A DNA stretch of 12,314 bases. Source: VMDJ01 sp965659945 (GTDB lineage Bacteria > Pseudomonadota > Gammaproteobacteria > Chromatiales > Chromatiaceae). The position numbers and the translations under genes were made by a program. The notes below the pieces were generated by a model that was given only the letters and a program-made list of their open reading frames with translations, did no database searches and was not told where the DNA came from. The stretch's first letter is position 1, and each line of letters opens with the position of its first letter. This document shows positions 1 through 7,052 of this stretch, piece by piece. The stretch is taken from positions 1-12,314 of the forward strand of contig CBFHYJ010000048.1 in NCBI GenBank assembly GCA_965659945.1. The letters are read 5' to 3'.

Positions 1-877
1 CAATGTAGCTGTGGCCAACTACCCAACCTACGTCAGAAGCTGCCCAGTAAACATCACCCGGCTCAACGTTGTAGATACCTTTCATGGTCCAGTGCATCGC
101 AACCGCGTGGCCACCGTTATCACGCACTACACCTTTAGGCTGACCTGTTGTACCTGAGGTATATAAAATATAGAGCGGATCAGTTGCATCAACTGGCACA
201 CACTCAGTTGGCTCTGCAGATTCAACTGCAGTCATCCAATCAATGTCGCGACCTTCGATTAATGTCGCTTCCGCTTGCGGACGCGCATAAATCACACAGC
301 TTGAAGGTTTGTGAGTTGAAAGCTCGATCGCCTCATCAAGCAAAGGCTTGTACTCAACAACACGGGTTGGCTCGATACCGCAAGACGCACTCACGATCGT
401 TTTAGGCTGTGCATCATTGATACGTGTCGCCAATTCATTAGCCGCAAAACCACCAAATACAACCGAGTGAATTGCACCTAAGCGCGCACAAGCGAGCATT
501 GCGATAGCCGCTTCTGGAATCATTGGCATGTAAACTAAGACGCGATCACCTTTCTCAACACCTTGAGATCGCAGCACACCAGCAAACTTGGCGACTGTGT
601 CACGCAATTCACTGTAGGTATACGTCTTTGCATTTCCCGTAACTGGCGAATCGTAGATCAGCGCATTGCGATCACCATGACCCGCTTCGACATGACGATC
701 CAACGCGTTATGACAGGTATTGAACTTGCCACCAACAAACCAGCGCGGAACCGGCTTTGCATCCATGTCCAAAATCTTGTCAGCCGGCTTTAACCACTCG
801 AGATGACTCGCCGCTTCGCCCCAAAAGGCTTCTGGGTCATTGATGGATTGCTGATAAAGTTCTTGATAGGTCGACAT
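1..877 (-). CDS. prpE: Propionyl-CoA synthetase, N-terminal part (cut by window edge)
   Basis: AMP-forming acyl-CoA synthetase that activates propionate to propionyl-CoA in the cytoplasm, feeding the 2-methylcitrate cycle. I translated 292 residues from the ATG at 877; the family is about 630 residues, so more than half lies beyond base 1. The adenylate-forming P-loop YTSGTTGQPKGV is at residues 239-250. It is followed by VRDNGGHAVA (251-260) and SDVGWVVGHSYI (281-292), a combination typical of PrpE/ACSS3 rather than acetyl-CoA synthetase. The N-terminal region (SINDPEAFW, CHNALDRH) also matches PrpE. The start is supported by a good ribosome binding site, GGGAGA, 6 bases upstream. The gene has its own leader behind the ppsA terminator and two operator-like palindromes, so it is probably regulated separately. 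Its usual partners prpBCD are not visible. An acetyl-CoA synthetase assignment is less likely. Confidence 0.92.
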   Translation of the reverse strand, partial: MSTYQELYQQSINDPEAFWGEAASHLEWLKPADKILDMDAKPVPRWFVGGKFNTCHNALDRHVEAGHGDRNALIYDSPVTGNAKTYTYSELRDTVAKFAGVLRSQGVEKGDRVLVYMPMIPEAAIAMLACARLGAIHSVVFGGFAANELATRINDAQPKTIVSASCGIEPTRVVEYKPLLDEAIELSTHKPSSCVIYARPQAEATLIEGRDIDWMTAVESAEPTECVPVDATDPLYILYTSGTTGQPKGVVRDNGGHAVAMHWTMKGIYNVEPGDVYWAASDVGWVVGHSYI

Positions 878-915
878 GGTTATCTCCCGTGATGTTTGTT
901 GATGACTACAATTTA

Positions 916-927
916 ATTGTCGACAAT
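916..927. promoter_or_regulatory. Operator-like palindrome, proximal site upstream of prpE
   Basis: ATTGTCGACAAT, a perfect 12-bp palindrome that extends to 14 bp (AATTGTCGACAATT, 915-928). It ends 39 bp upstream of the prpE start codon. An identical 12-mer lies 37 bp upstream of ppsA. The form fits a dimeric GntR-family (FCD-type) repressor site; propionate regulators named PrpR in Shewanella belong to that family. The regulator gene is not in this window, so the factor is inferred. A TAAAAT -10-like hexamer on the minus strand (926-931) overlaps the site. Confidence 0.6.
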
Positions 928-979
928 TTTAGCGGCTAAACGCGCTTTTATTTGGTTTATACCCATTTAATCTTTCAAT

Positions 980-991
980 ATTGTCAACAAT
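980..991. promoter_or_regulatory. Operator-like palindrome, distal site upstream of prpE
   Basis: ATTGTCAACAAT differs by one central base from the proximal site. It sits inside a longer inverted repeat, AATATTGT-CA-ACAATATT (977-994). Its centre is 64 bp from the proximal site, about six DNA turns, so two dimers would face the same side of the helix. On the minus strand it contains TTGACA (982-987), which could be a -35 box, but the nearest good -10 (TATAAA, 956-961) gives a 20-bp spacer. The promoter assignment is therefore weak. Confidence 0.5.
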
Positions 992-1007
992 ATTAGAATT
1001 TGCTGAT

Positions 1008-1047
1008 AAAAAAATGGTCCGAATCCCGTGGGAGACGAACCATTTTT
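1008..1047 (-). terminator. Rho-independent terminator after ppsA
   Basis: On the minus strand the RNA pairs AAAAAUGGUUCG with CGGACCAUUUUU (one G-U pair), around a 14-base loop, and ends in a run of U. It begins 19 bases after the ppsA stop codon. Both flanks carry A/T runs, so it could also act on the opposite strand. It separates ppsA transcription from the prpE promoter region. Confidence 0.85.
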
Positions 1048-1066
1048 CTTTAGACTTTTTAAGCGT

Positions 1067-3433
1067 TTATGACTTCTCAGCCAAATGCAGCCAAGTATCA
1101 ATGACCGTATCCGGGTTCAACGAAACGCTCTCGATACCCTGATCCAATAACCATTTGGCCAAATCTGGATGATCCGATGGACCCTGACCACAAATACCGA
1201 TGTACTTGTTGGCTTTACGCGCCGCCTGAATGGCCATCGACAACATCTTTAATACCGCAGGGTTACGCTCATCGAAGCTGTGTGCAATCAATGCCGAGTC
1301 ACGGTCAAGACCAAGAGTCAGCTGCGTCATATCGTTCGAGCCAATTGAGAAACCATCGAAGTACTCAAGAAACTCATCGGCAAGCACTGCATTCGATGGC
1401 AACTCGCACATCATGATGACCTTCAGACCATTCTCACCACGTTTCAGACCGTTCTTGGCTAACAGTTCGATAACCTGCTGTGCTTCATCCAAAGTACGTA
1501 CAAATGGAATCATCACCTGAAGATTGGTCAGTCCCATCGTTTCGCGAACGAAACGAATCGCTTCACACTCCATCTCAAAACATTCACGGAAGCTGTCAGA
1601 GATATAACGCGATGCACCACGGAAACCAATCATTGGGTTTTCTTCTTCTGGCTCGTACAAGGTACCGCCGATCAAGTTTGCATATTCATTCGACTTAAAA
1701 TCAGACATACGCAAAATGACAGGACCTGGCGCAAATGCCGCTGCCAGAGTAGAAACACCTTCAATTACTCGCTTAACAAAGTAATCGCGTGGCGCGCCGT
1801 ATGCTTCAATACGCTTACCAATAGTTGCCTTAAGATCATCATCTGTTAGCTTATCGAAGTCCAACAACGCTTTAGGGTGAACACCCACCATGTTGTTAAT
1901 CACAAATTCCAAACGCGCCAAACCAACACCCGCATTCGGGATTTGAGCGAAGCTAAAGGCACGCTCTGGGTTGCCCACGTTCATCATTATCTTCAGAGGT
2001 ACATCAGGCATGCTATCGAGCTCAACGCGGTTGATCTCGAAAGGAATCTCGCCTTCATAAACGAAACCGGTATCACCTTCAGCACAAGATACTGTGACAG
2101 GCGCACCATCGGTTACGGTTTCAGTGACATCTCCACAACCCACAACGGCTGGCACACCCAACTCGCGTGCAATGATTGCTGCGTGACAGGTACGACCACC
2201 ACGATTGGTCACAATCGCTGCGGCACGTTTCATGATCGGCTCCCAGTCTGGGTCGGTCATGTCGGTAATCAAAACGTCACCTGGTTGAATCTTATCCATG
2301 TCATCCAAGCTGTAGATGATCTTGGCAACACCTGAACCAATGCGCGCACCGATTGAACGACCTTCTGAAAGCACCTTGCCAGTACCTTTCAACGCATAGC
2401 GCTCAAGGACATTACCGGTGCGACTTTGAACTGTTTCTGGACGTGCTTGAACGATGTAAAGCTGACCATCACCACCATCAAGTGCCCACTCAATATCCAT
2501 AGGGCGCTCGTAGTGTTTCTCAATCGCCACCGCCTGACGCGACAACTCTTCCACTTGTTCATCGGTAATACAGAATAAGCCACGATGCGCTTCATCGACA
2601 TTCACAATCTCAACCGGCTTTGGACCACCGTTTGAGTAAATCATTTTAATCGCTTTACCACCGACATTACGACGCAGCACCGCTGGCTTGCCCGCAGCTA
2701 AGGTTGGCTTATGAATATAAAATTCATCTGGGTTAACTGCACCCTGCACCACCATCTCACCAAGACCGTAACTACCGGTAACAAACACGGCATCACGGAA
2801 ACCACTTTCAGTATCAAGGGTAAACATAACGCCACTGGCACCAATATCAGAACGAATCATCTTCTGTACGCCAGCTGATAGTGCCACCAACGAATGATCA
2901 AACCCTTGGTGAACGCGATAAGCGATCGCGCGATCGTTGAATAACGAGGCAAATACCTCATGCACACATTCTTTTATGTGCGCCAAACCTTTTACATTAA
3001 GAACCGTTTCTTGCTGACCCGCGAAAGATGCATCGGGTAAGTCTTCTGCGGTCGCCGATGAGCGAACTGCCCAGCTAACGTCAGTGCCGTATTCTTTTTC
3101 AAGTTCTGCGTAAGCTGATTCCAGTGCTGACTCAAACGCTGGTGGAAATGGTGTATCCATAACCCAACCACGAATTTGCGCACCCACTTCAGCGAGACGC
3201 TTTACATCATCAACATCAAGTTCATCTAACGCTTTATTTATACGAGAAGCCAAACCCTTGTGCGCTAAAAACTCACGATACGCGTGAGCTGTTGTCGCAA
3301 AACCACCTGGCACTTTGACCTGACCATCCATTGTTAGGTTGCGAATCATTTCACCGAGAGAAGCGTTCTTACCACCTACTCGATCAACATCGCTCATTTG
3401 CACTTCGTGCAAACCCAGTATGTATTCGTTCAT
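1067..3433 (-). CDS. ppsA: Phosphoenolpyruvate synthase
   Basis: Converts pyruvate, ATP and water to PEP, AMP and phosphate; it is the entry step of gluconeogenesis from pyruvate, lactate or propionate. The 788-residue product matches the usual length (E. coli 792). Domains in order: N-terminal ATP-grasp-like pyruvate phosphate dikinase domain with GGKNASLGEM near the start and RSSATAEDLPDASFAGQQ; swivelling phosphohistidine domain with GGRTCHAAIIARELGVPAV (phosphorylated His417); and a PEP-utilising TIM barrel with CELPSNAVLADEF, FSIGSNDMTQLTLGLDRD and catalytic Cys748 in GICGQGPSD. I chose the ATG at 3433 (MNEYILGLHEVQ), which has GAGG upstream. The frame is open back to 3538, but those 35 codons have no family similarity and would contain the operator at 3470-3481. 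It lies downstream of sthA, with a 143-bp gap. Confidence 0.97.
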   Translation of the reverse strand: MNEYILGLHEVQMSDVDRVGGKNASLGEMIRNLTMDGQVKVPGGFATTAHAYREFLAHKGLASRINKALDELDVDDVKRLAEVGAQIRGWVMDTPFPPAFESALESAYAELEKEYGTDVSWAVRSSATAEDLPDASFAGQQETVLNVKGLAHIKECVHEVFASLFNDRAIAYRVHQGFDHSLVALSAGVQKMIRSDIGASGVMFTLDTESGFRDAVFVTGSYGLGEMVVQGAVNPDEFYIHKPTLAAGKPAVLRRNVGGKAIKMIYSNGGPKPVEIVNVDEAHRGLFCITDEQVEELSRQAVAIEKHYERPMDIEWALDGGDGQLYIVQARPETVQSRTGNVLERYALKGTGKVLSEGRSIGARIGSGVAKIIYSLDDMDKIQPGDVLITDMTDPDWEPIMKRAAAIVTNRGGRTCHAAIIARELGVPAVVGCGDVTETVTDGAPVTVSCAEGDTGFVYEGEIPFEINRVELDSMPDVPLKIMMNVGNPERAFSFAQIPNAGVGLARLEFVINNMVGVHPKALLDFDKLTDDDLKATIGKRIEAYGAPRDYFVKRVIEGVSTLAAAFAPGPVILRMSDFKSNEYANLIGGTLYEPEEENPMIGFRGASRYISDSFRECFEMECEAIRFVRETMGLTNLQVMIPFVRTLDEAQQVIELLAKNGLKRGENGLKVIMMCELPSNAVLADEFLEYFDGFSIGSNDMTQLTLGLDRDSALIAHSFDERNPAVLKMLSMAIQAARKANKYIGICGQGPSDHPDLAKWLLDQGIESVSLNPDTVIDTWLHLAEKS

Positions 3434-3469
3434 CCTTTTCCTCGAAGCATTTAGGTTAAGACAATCAGC

Positions 3470-3481
3470 ATTGTCGACAAT
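3470..3481. promoter_or_regulatory. Operator-like palindrome upstream of ppsA
   Basis: ATTGTCGACAAT, a perfect palindrome identical to the site upstream of prpE and at nearly the same distance from the start codon (37 versus 39 bp). A TACACT hexamer just upstream on the minus strand could be a -10 box, placing the site at the transcription start, but no convincing -35 is seen. It suggests ppsA and prpE share one repressor. Confidence 0.6.
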
Positions 3482-3576
3482 TGGAGTGTATGGGCAAAGA
3501 AGGTTAAACCATAGAGGTCTACCCCCGAGAAATTTCAATACTTAAAAGAAATCAAGCTTATGTAATCAAACGCTAA

Positions 3577-4971
3577 TTAACTAATACGATTCAGTCCGTA
3601 CAACGCTGCCACTCTATAGGCTTCGGCCATGGTGGGGTAATTGAAGGTCGTCTCAGCAAAATATTTCACTGTATTTGCCTCTCCCTGTTGCGACATGATG
3701 GCCTGACCGATGTGCACAATTTCAGACGCCTGCGCACCAAAACAATGAATACCCAACAGCTCTAGCGTATCTCGGTGGAACAGCAGCTTTAGCATGCCGA
3801 CCTTTCTGTTCTGGATTTGTGCACGAGAGAGATTCTTAAACTCAGCACGCCCCACTTCGTAAGGGATATTCTTTTCAGTGAGCTCCGCTTCGGTCATGCC
3901 AATCGAGCTGATCTCTGGGTTGGTGTAGATACCGTTGGGAACATCATCAATCAGTCGCCAATCAGATTTTCCATTAGAAATTATTTGTCCGACAAAGCGT
4001 CCTTGATCATAAGAAGCACTCGCTAAGGCAGGCGGTCCTGCCACATCACCCACTGCAAAGATATGTGGATACTTAGTTTGGAACTGCTCGTTCACATCAA
4101 ATTGGCCGCGTGAGTTAACCGCTAGGCCAATCGCAACAAGATTAAGATTCTCAGTGTTGCCGCTTCGACCATTGGCCCAAAACAACAAATCCGATTGCAG
4201 CTCTTTGCCCGATTTAAGCTTAAGCGTGACCGAACCCGGATGTTCCTCAACCGAATCAAACTGCTCGTTATGCATGATCACCACACCCTGATCACGTAAG
4301 TGATAGCTTAAGGCATCAGTAATCTCGTCATCTAAAAACGACAGAAGACGATCTCGCGTATCAACCAAATTTACCTTTACATCGAGATTGGCAAAGATCG
4401 ACGCATACTCACAACCAATAACACCAGCACCATAAATGGTGACGCGACGTGGTGTACGTTGCAGCTCTAGAACCGTGTCACTATCGACAACACAAGGGTG
4501 ATCAAAATTGACTTCAGATGGGCGGTAAGGACGAGAGCCTGTCGCAATAATAATGTGATCAGCTTTAAGCTCTAACTGCTCATCATCATGACCCTTTACA
4601 CCTACTGTATGCTCATCGAGAAAATAGCCCTCGCCGCTGAAGACCTCAACATTGTTTCGCGAATAAAAACGCTCACGCATAGTGACGTGTTTCTCAATGA
4701 CACGATTAGAGCTACGCAATAAATCAGGCCAAGAGATATCCATTCGATTAATGCATTTCTCAAACAAAGGGTTCTGACGATACTCAGCTACCATCTGTAT
4801 AGAGTGACGCAACGCTTTGCTCGGAATGGTGCCCTTATGAGTACAGTTACCGCCAAGCTGAGGAAAAGATTCGATAATTGCGACACGCTTATCCTGCTTA
4901 GCTAGCTGCATTGCTGCACCTTCGCCACCAGGTCCTGATCCGATAACAATCACATCAAAAGACTGTGCCAC
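3577..4971 (-). CDS. sthA: Soluble pyridine nucleotide transhydrogenase
   Basis: Cytoplasmic FAD enzyme that moves reducing equivalents between NADPH and NAD+, usually draining surplus NADPH. It is 464 residues (E. coli SthA/UdhA 466). The FAD-binding Rossmann motif GSGPGGEGAA is at residues 11-20. The former redox-disulfide segment reads GGNCTHKGTIPSKAL: Cys43 is kept, but the second cysteine of related disulfide reductases is Thr48, which is characteristic of SthA and excludes glutathione or dihydrolipoamide reductase. A second dinucleotide motif, GAGVIGCEYAS, lies mid-protein, followed by the second FAD motif around IFAVGDVAGPPALASA. The C-terminal dimer domain ends with FNYPTMAEAYRVAAL. 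The start codon is GTG (4969-4971), supported by AGGAGAG five bases upstream; there is no better ATG. It is divergent from the 103-aa gene at 5042. Confidence 0.97.
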   Translation of the reverse strand: MAQSFDVIVIGSGPGGEGAAMQLAKQDKRVAIIESFPQLGGNCTHKGTIPSKALRHSIQMVAEYRQNPLFEKCINRMDISWPDLLRSSNRVIEKHVTMRERFYSRNNVEVFSGEGYFLDEHTVGVKGHDDEQLELKADHIIIATGSRPYRPSEVNFDHPCVVDSDTVLELQRTPRRVTIYGAGVIGCEYASIFANLDVKVNLVDTRDRLLSFLDDEITDALSYHLRDQGVVIMHNEQFDSVEEHPGSVTLKLKSGKELQSDLLFWANGRSGNTENLNLVAIGLAVNSRGQFDVNEQFQTKYPHIFAVGDVAGPPALASASYDQGRFVGQIISNGKSDWRLIDDVPNGIYTNPEISSIGMTEAELTEKNIPYEVGRAEFKNLSRAQIQNRKVGMLKLLFHRDTLELLGIHCFGAQASEIVHIGQAIMSQQGEANTVKYFAETTFNYPTMAEAYRVAALYGLNRIS

Positions 4972-5041
4972 TTATTCTCTCCTGAAATAAAAAAGCGATA
5001 ACTCATTTTTATCAGCCGTTACTATAGAGGCATCAGTAAGC

Positions 5042-5353
5042 ATGACAGTATTTGCATCATCAATGACAAACGACTTCTTTTCTCCCGATATCCGCCTTGA
5101 AGAGCTACAAATCGATGATCAAATCACCTTGAATGATCATTTAGAGCACGAGATTGTCGACTTGATTGAACACTGGACAGTCGAGCACCCATCAGGTCGA
5201 ACCCTTTTGATCCATTTTGCACCCGCATCGGATACCAGCAAAGGCCAGTTCCCGATCGTGGCCAAAACCGCACTCGCTCTCAAAAAAGCTAACACCCTTA
5301 AACACTGCATCCCCCTACTACAGCACTTCAGCTTTTACATGGTTAAAGCCTAA
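5042..5353 (+). CDS. Hypothetical protein, 103 aa
   Basis: I do not recognise this protein. It is acidic in its first half (LEELQIDDQ, HLEHEIVDLIEHW) and basic near the end (LALKKANTLKH). It has no signal peptide, no membrane helix and one cysteine. The middle segment SGRTLLIHFAP looks like a beta strand. A GAGG lies 11 bases before the ATG at 5042; a second in-frame ATG at 5063 has no ribosome binding site. It sits alone between divergent sthA and co-directional lexA, 62 bp before the lexA start region and upstream of the lexA operator, so it is not obviously part of the SOS unit. That it is a real gene is inferred from open length, position and lack of an overlapping alternative. Confidence 0.6.
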   Translation: MTVFASSMTNDFFSPDIRLEELQIDDQITLNDHLEHEIVDLIEHWTVEHPSGRTLLIHFAPASDTSKGQFPIVAKTALALKKANTLKHCIPLLQHFSFYMVKA

Positions 5354-5368
5354 TTATTCGCTAGACGT

Positions 5369-5407
5369 GTTCTGTTTTTGTTCTATAATGTAGAACATAT
5401 TGAGAAC
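5369..5407 (+). promoter_or_regulatory. lexA promoter with nested GTTC/GAAC LexA-type operators
   Basis: Four half-sites are arranged symmetrically about base 5388: GTTC at 5369 and 5380 (GTTC-N7-GTTC), then GAAC at 5393 and 5404 (GAAC-N7-GAAC, the same box on the other strand). The inner pair forms the inverted repeat TGTTCTA-N5-TAGAACA (5379-5397) around a perfect -10 box TATAAT (5384-5389). No good -35 is visible; CTAGAC is at the right distance. GTTC-N7-GTTC is the known alphaproteobacterial LexA box, and autoregulation of lexA is general, so a LexA operator is the natural reading. The CTGT-N8-ACAG box of E. coli is absent. Confidence 0.75.
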
Positions 5408-5427
5408 TCGATCCCATGGAGCACGCC

Positions 5428-6072
5428 ATGTCACAGCCGAAACTCACCCGCCGTCAGCAGGAAATCTACGATTACCTCAAAGACAATTTGCCTGACATGC
5501 CACATCCACCAACACTGGATGAACTCTGTACAGCACTTGGGTTGAAGTCACGAGGCTCTTTGCACAAACAACTGCATGCCTTGATCGAAGCCGGCCTGAT
5601 CGAGCCCATGAATAATTTACGCCGTGGAGTTCGCCTGACCACAAGTGAAGAAAGTACGGTTGAGCTTGAACCGAGCTTTGCAGCAAATGAGGAAGATGAG
5701 CTGCCCTTTTATGGTCGTGTCGCAGCGGGTCAACCGATCTCCGCAATTGCCGGTCACGAAACCATGACTGTACCACCTGCACTGCGCTCATCAAGCCCAT
5801 GTTATGTACTTGAGGTAAAAGGTGACTCAATGATTGAGGAAGGCATCTTTGATGGCGATTGGGTTGTCATTGAGCAACGTGTTACTGCCCATAATGGCGA
5901 AATTATCGTCGCTCTGGTTGATGATGAGGATGCAACGCTCAAACGCTTTGAGAAAAATGGTGCTGAAATCATCCTGCATCCTGCGAATAGCAGCATGTCA
6001 CCCATGCACTACCCCGCAGAGATGGTTCAAGTTCAAGGTGTTCTTGTCGGGCAGATGCGTCGCTACCACTAA
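5428..6072 (+). CDS. lexA: LexA repressor, SOS regulator
   Basis: Represses DNA-damage genes and self-cleaves when RecA filaments form. It is 214 residues from the chosen start. The N-terminal winged helix-turn-helix includes TLDELCTALGLKSRGSLHKQ; the recognition helix SRGSLHKQLHAL differs from the E. coli type (RSPNAAEEHLKAL), in keeping with the different operator seen upstream. The C-terminal S24 peptidase domain keeps the Ala-Gly cleavage site in GRVAAGQP (Ala100-Gly101), Ser134 in GDSMIEEGIFDGDWV and Lys172 in DATLKRF, so it should be cleavable. I prefer ATG 5428, preceded by GGAG with a 6-base spacer, over ATG 5416, which lacks a clear ribosome binding site and would add four residues. 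The stop overlaps the cmoB stop on the other strand. No sulA, recA or imuAB is adjacent. Confidence 0.95.
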   Translation: MSQPKLTRRQQEIYDYLKDNLPDMPHPPTLDELCTALGLKSRGSLHKQLHALIEAGLIEPMNNLRRGVRLTTSEESTVELEPSFAANEEDELPFYGRVAAGQPISAIAGHETMTVPPALRSSSPCYVLEVKGDSMIEEGIFDGDWVVIEQRVTAHNGEIIVALVDDEDATLKRFEKNGAEIILHPANSSMSPMHYPAEMVQVQGVLVGQMRRYH

Positions 6073-7052
6073 GCCATTGCAATCATGACGGCGCGCATAG
6101 GTGATGGATAGCCTTCCACTGTCTTAAGTGGATCATTTGGATCCAAAAAGTCACTCAGCGAATCAAACGACATCCATTCTGTAGTGCGCTGCTCATCGGT
6201 TGTTGTGATGTTCACATCAACGCAGCGAACATCCTTAAAGCCTGCCCGCTGCATATATAACGTTAATTGCTCAACACTTGGTATAAACCAAACATTACGC
6301 ATTTGCGCATAACGATCCTCAGGGATCAAACAGGCTTGCGCATCTCCTTCAATCACCAGAGTCTCTAGGACAAGCTCGCCGCCCGGCTTTAAGGTTTTCT
6401 TGAGGGATTGTAGAAAGTCGATAGGTGATCGACGGTGATACAAAACACCCATTGAAAACACCGTATCAAAAGACTCCAGTCCATCCGGCACCGCTTCAAA
6501 GCCAATCGGGATCATCAGAGTGTTGTTTGCAAGATCAGTACGACCTACATCAGCAATCAGCTTTTTCACTACATGAAACTGCACAGTAAATAGCGGGCTG
6601 GGATCAATACCCACCACAAGGGCTGGATCTTCTTGTCGCATTCGCCAACAGTGATAACCATTACCACAACCCACATCTAAGACTTTGCGATGCTTTAGCG
6701 ATTGCATGTGCGGCAAGACACGATCCCACTTCCAATCAGAACGCCACTCTGTATTGATAGCAGTATCACCCAATTGAAACGGTCCTTTACGCCATGGTCG
6801 CAAACCTTCTAAGGCTGATCGAAGTTTTGATTGCTCGTCAGGTGAAAGCTTGGCGTTGACTGTAATTGGCCCTACAGACAGATCAACGTCGCCGGATTGA
6901 ATCGCTGGTAGCCCATTAATTGCTGACTGCCATCGAGCCAAATCGCCATGGGGATTCTCGCGCTGATACGTAAGAATTGGCGCTAAGTGATCTGCCCACT
7001 GATTCAGCTCAAACTCGCGCAGCACGGCTAGTGTGTTTTCAATATCGATCAC
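6069..7052 (-). CDS. cmoB: tRNA U34 carboxymethyltransferase
   Basis: Transfers a carboxymethyl group from carboxy-S-adenosylmethionine to 5-hydroxyuridine at tRNA position 34, giving the cmo5U wobble base that widens codon reading. It is 327 residues (E. coli 323). Conserved blocks, in order: PWRKGPF (86-92), TEWRSDWKWDRVLPH (101-115), SAM-type motif I LDVGCGNGYHCWRM (125-138), VGIDPSPLF, FSMGVLYHRRSP, LVLETLVIEGD, DRYAQMRNVWFIPS, and EGYPSPMRAV at the end. The start is GTG (7050-7052), which shares GTGA with the cmoA stop, so translation is probably coupled; the first residues, MID, also match the E. coli protein. It is the last gene of the SET-cmoA-cmoB unit. Its TAG stop overlaps the lexA TAA tail to tail. 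Confidence 0.96.
   Translation of the reverse strand: MIDIENTLAVLREFELNQWADHLAPILTYQRENPHGDLARWQSAINGLPAIQSGDVDLSVGPITVNAKLSPDEQSKLRSALEGLRPWRKGPFQLGDTAINTEWRSDWKWDRVLPHMQSLKHRKVLDVGCGNGYHCWRMRQEDPALVVGIDPSPLFTVQFHVVKKLIADVGRTDLANNTLMIPIGFEAVPDGLESFDTVFSMGVLYHRRSPIDFLQSLKKTLKPGGELVLETLVIEGDAQACLIPEDRYAQMRNVWFIPSVEQLTLYMQRAGFKDVRCVDVNITTTDEQRTTEWMSFDSLSDFLDPNDPLKTVEGYPSPMRAVMIAMA

Noticed and set aside
1450..1470. GTTC repeats within ppsA as a LexA box
   Set aside because: The spacing is not N7 and the site is deep inside a coding region.
1877..2335. Plus-strand open frame of 152 codons
   Set aside because: It lies entirely opposite the well-supported ppsA gene, has no recognisable family and no ribosome binding site of note; it is a shadow.
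3434..3538. N-terminal extension of ppsA by 35 codons
   Set aside because: No similarity to PpsA, no better ribosome binding site, and it would place the operator palindrome inside the gene.
5153..5164. ATTGTCGACTTG, a partial copy of the prpE/ppsA palindrome
   Set aside because: Only 9 of 12 bases match, one arm is lost, and it lies within the 103-aa coding region rather than at a promoter.
5477..5830. Minus-strand open frame of 117 codons opposite lexA
   Set aside because: Antisense to conserved LexA sequence, with no recognisable protein features.
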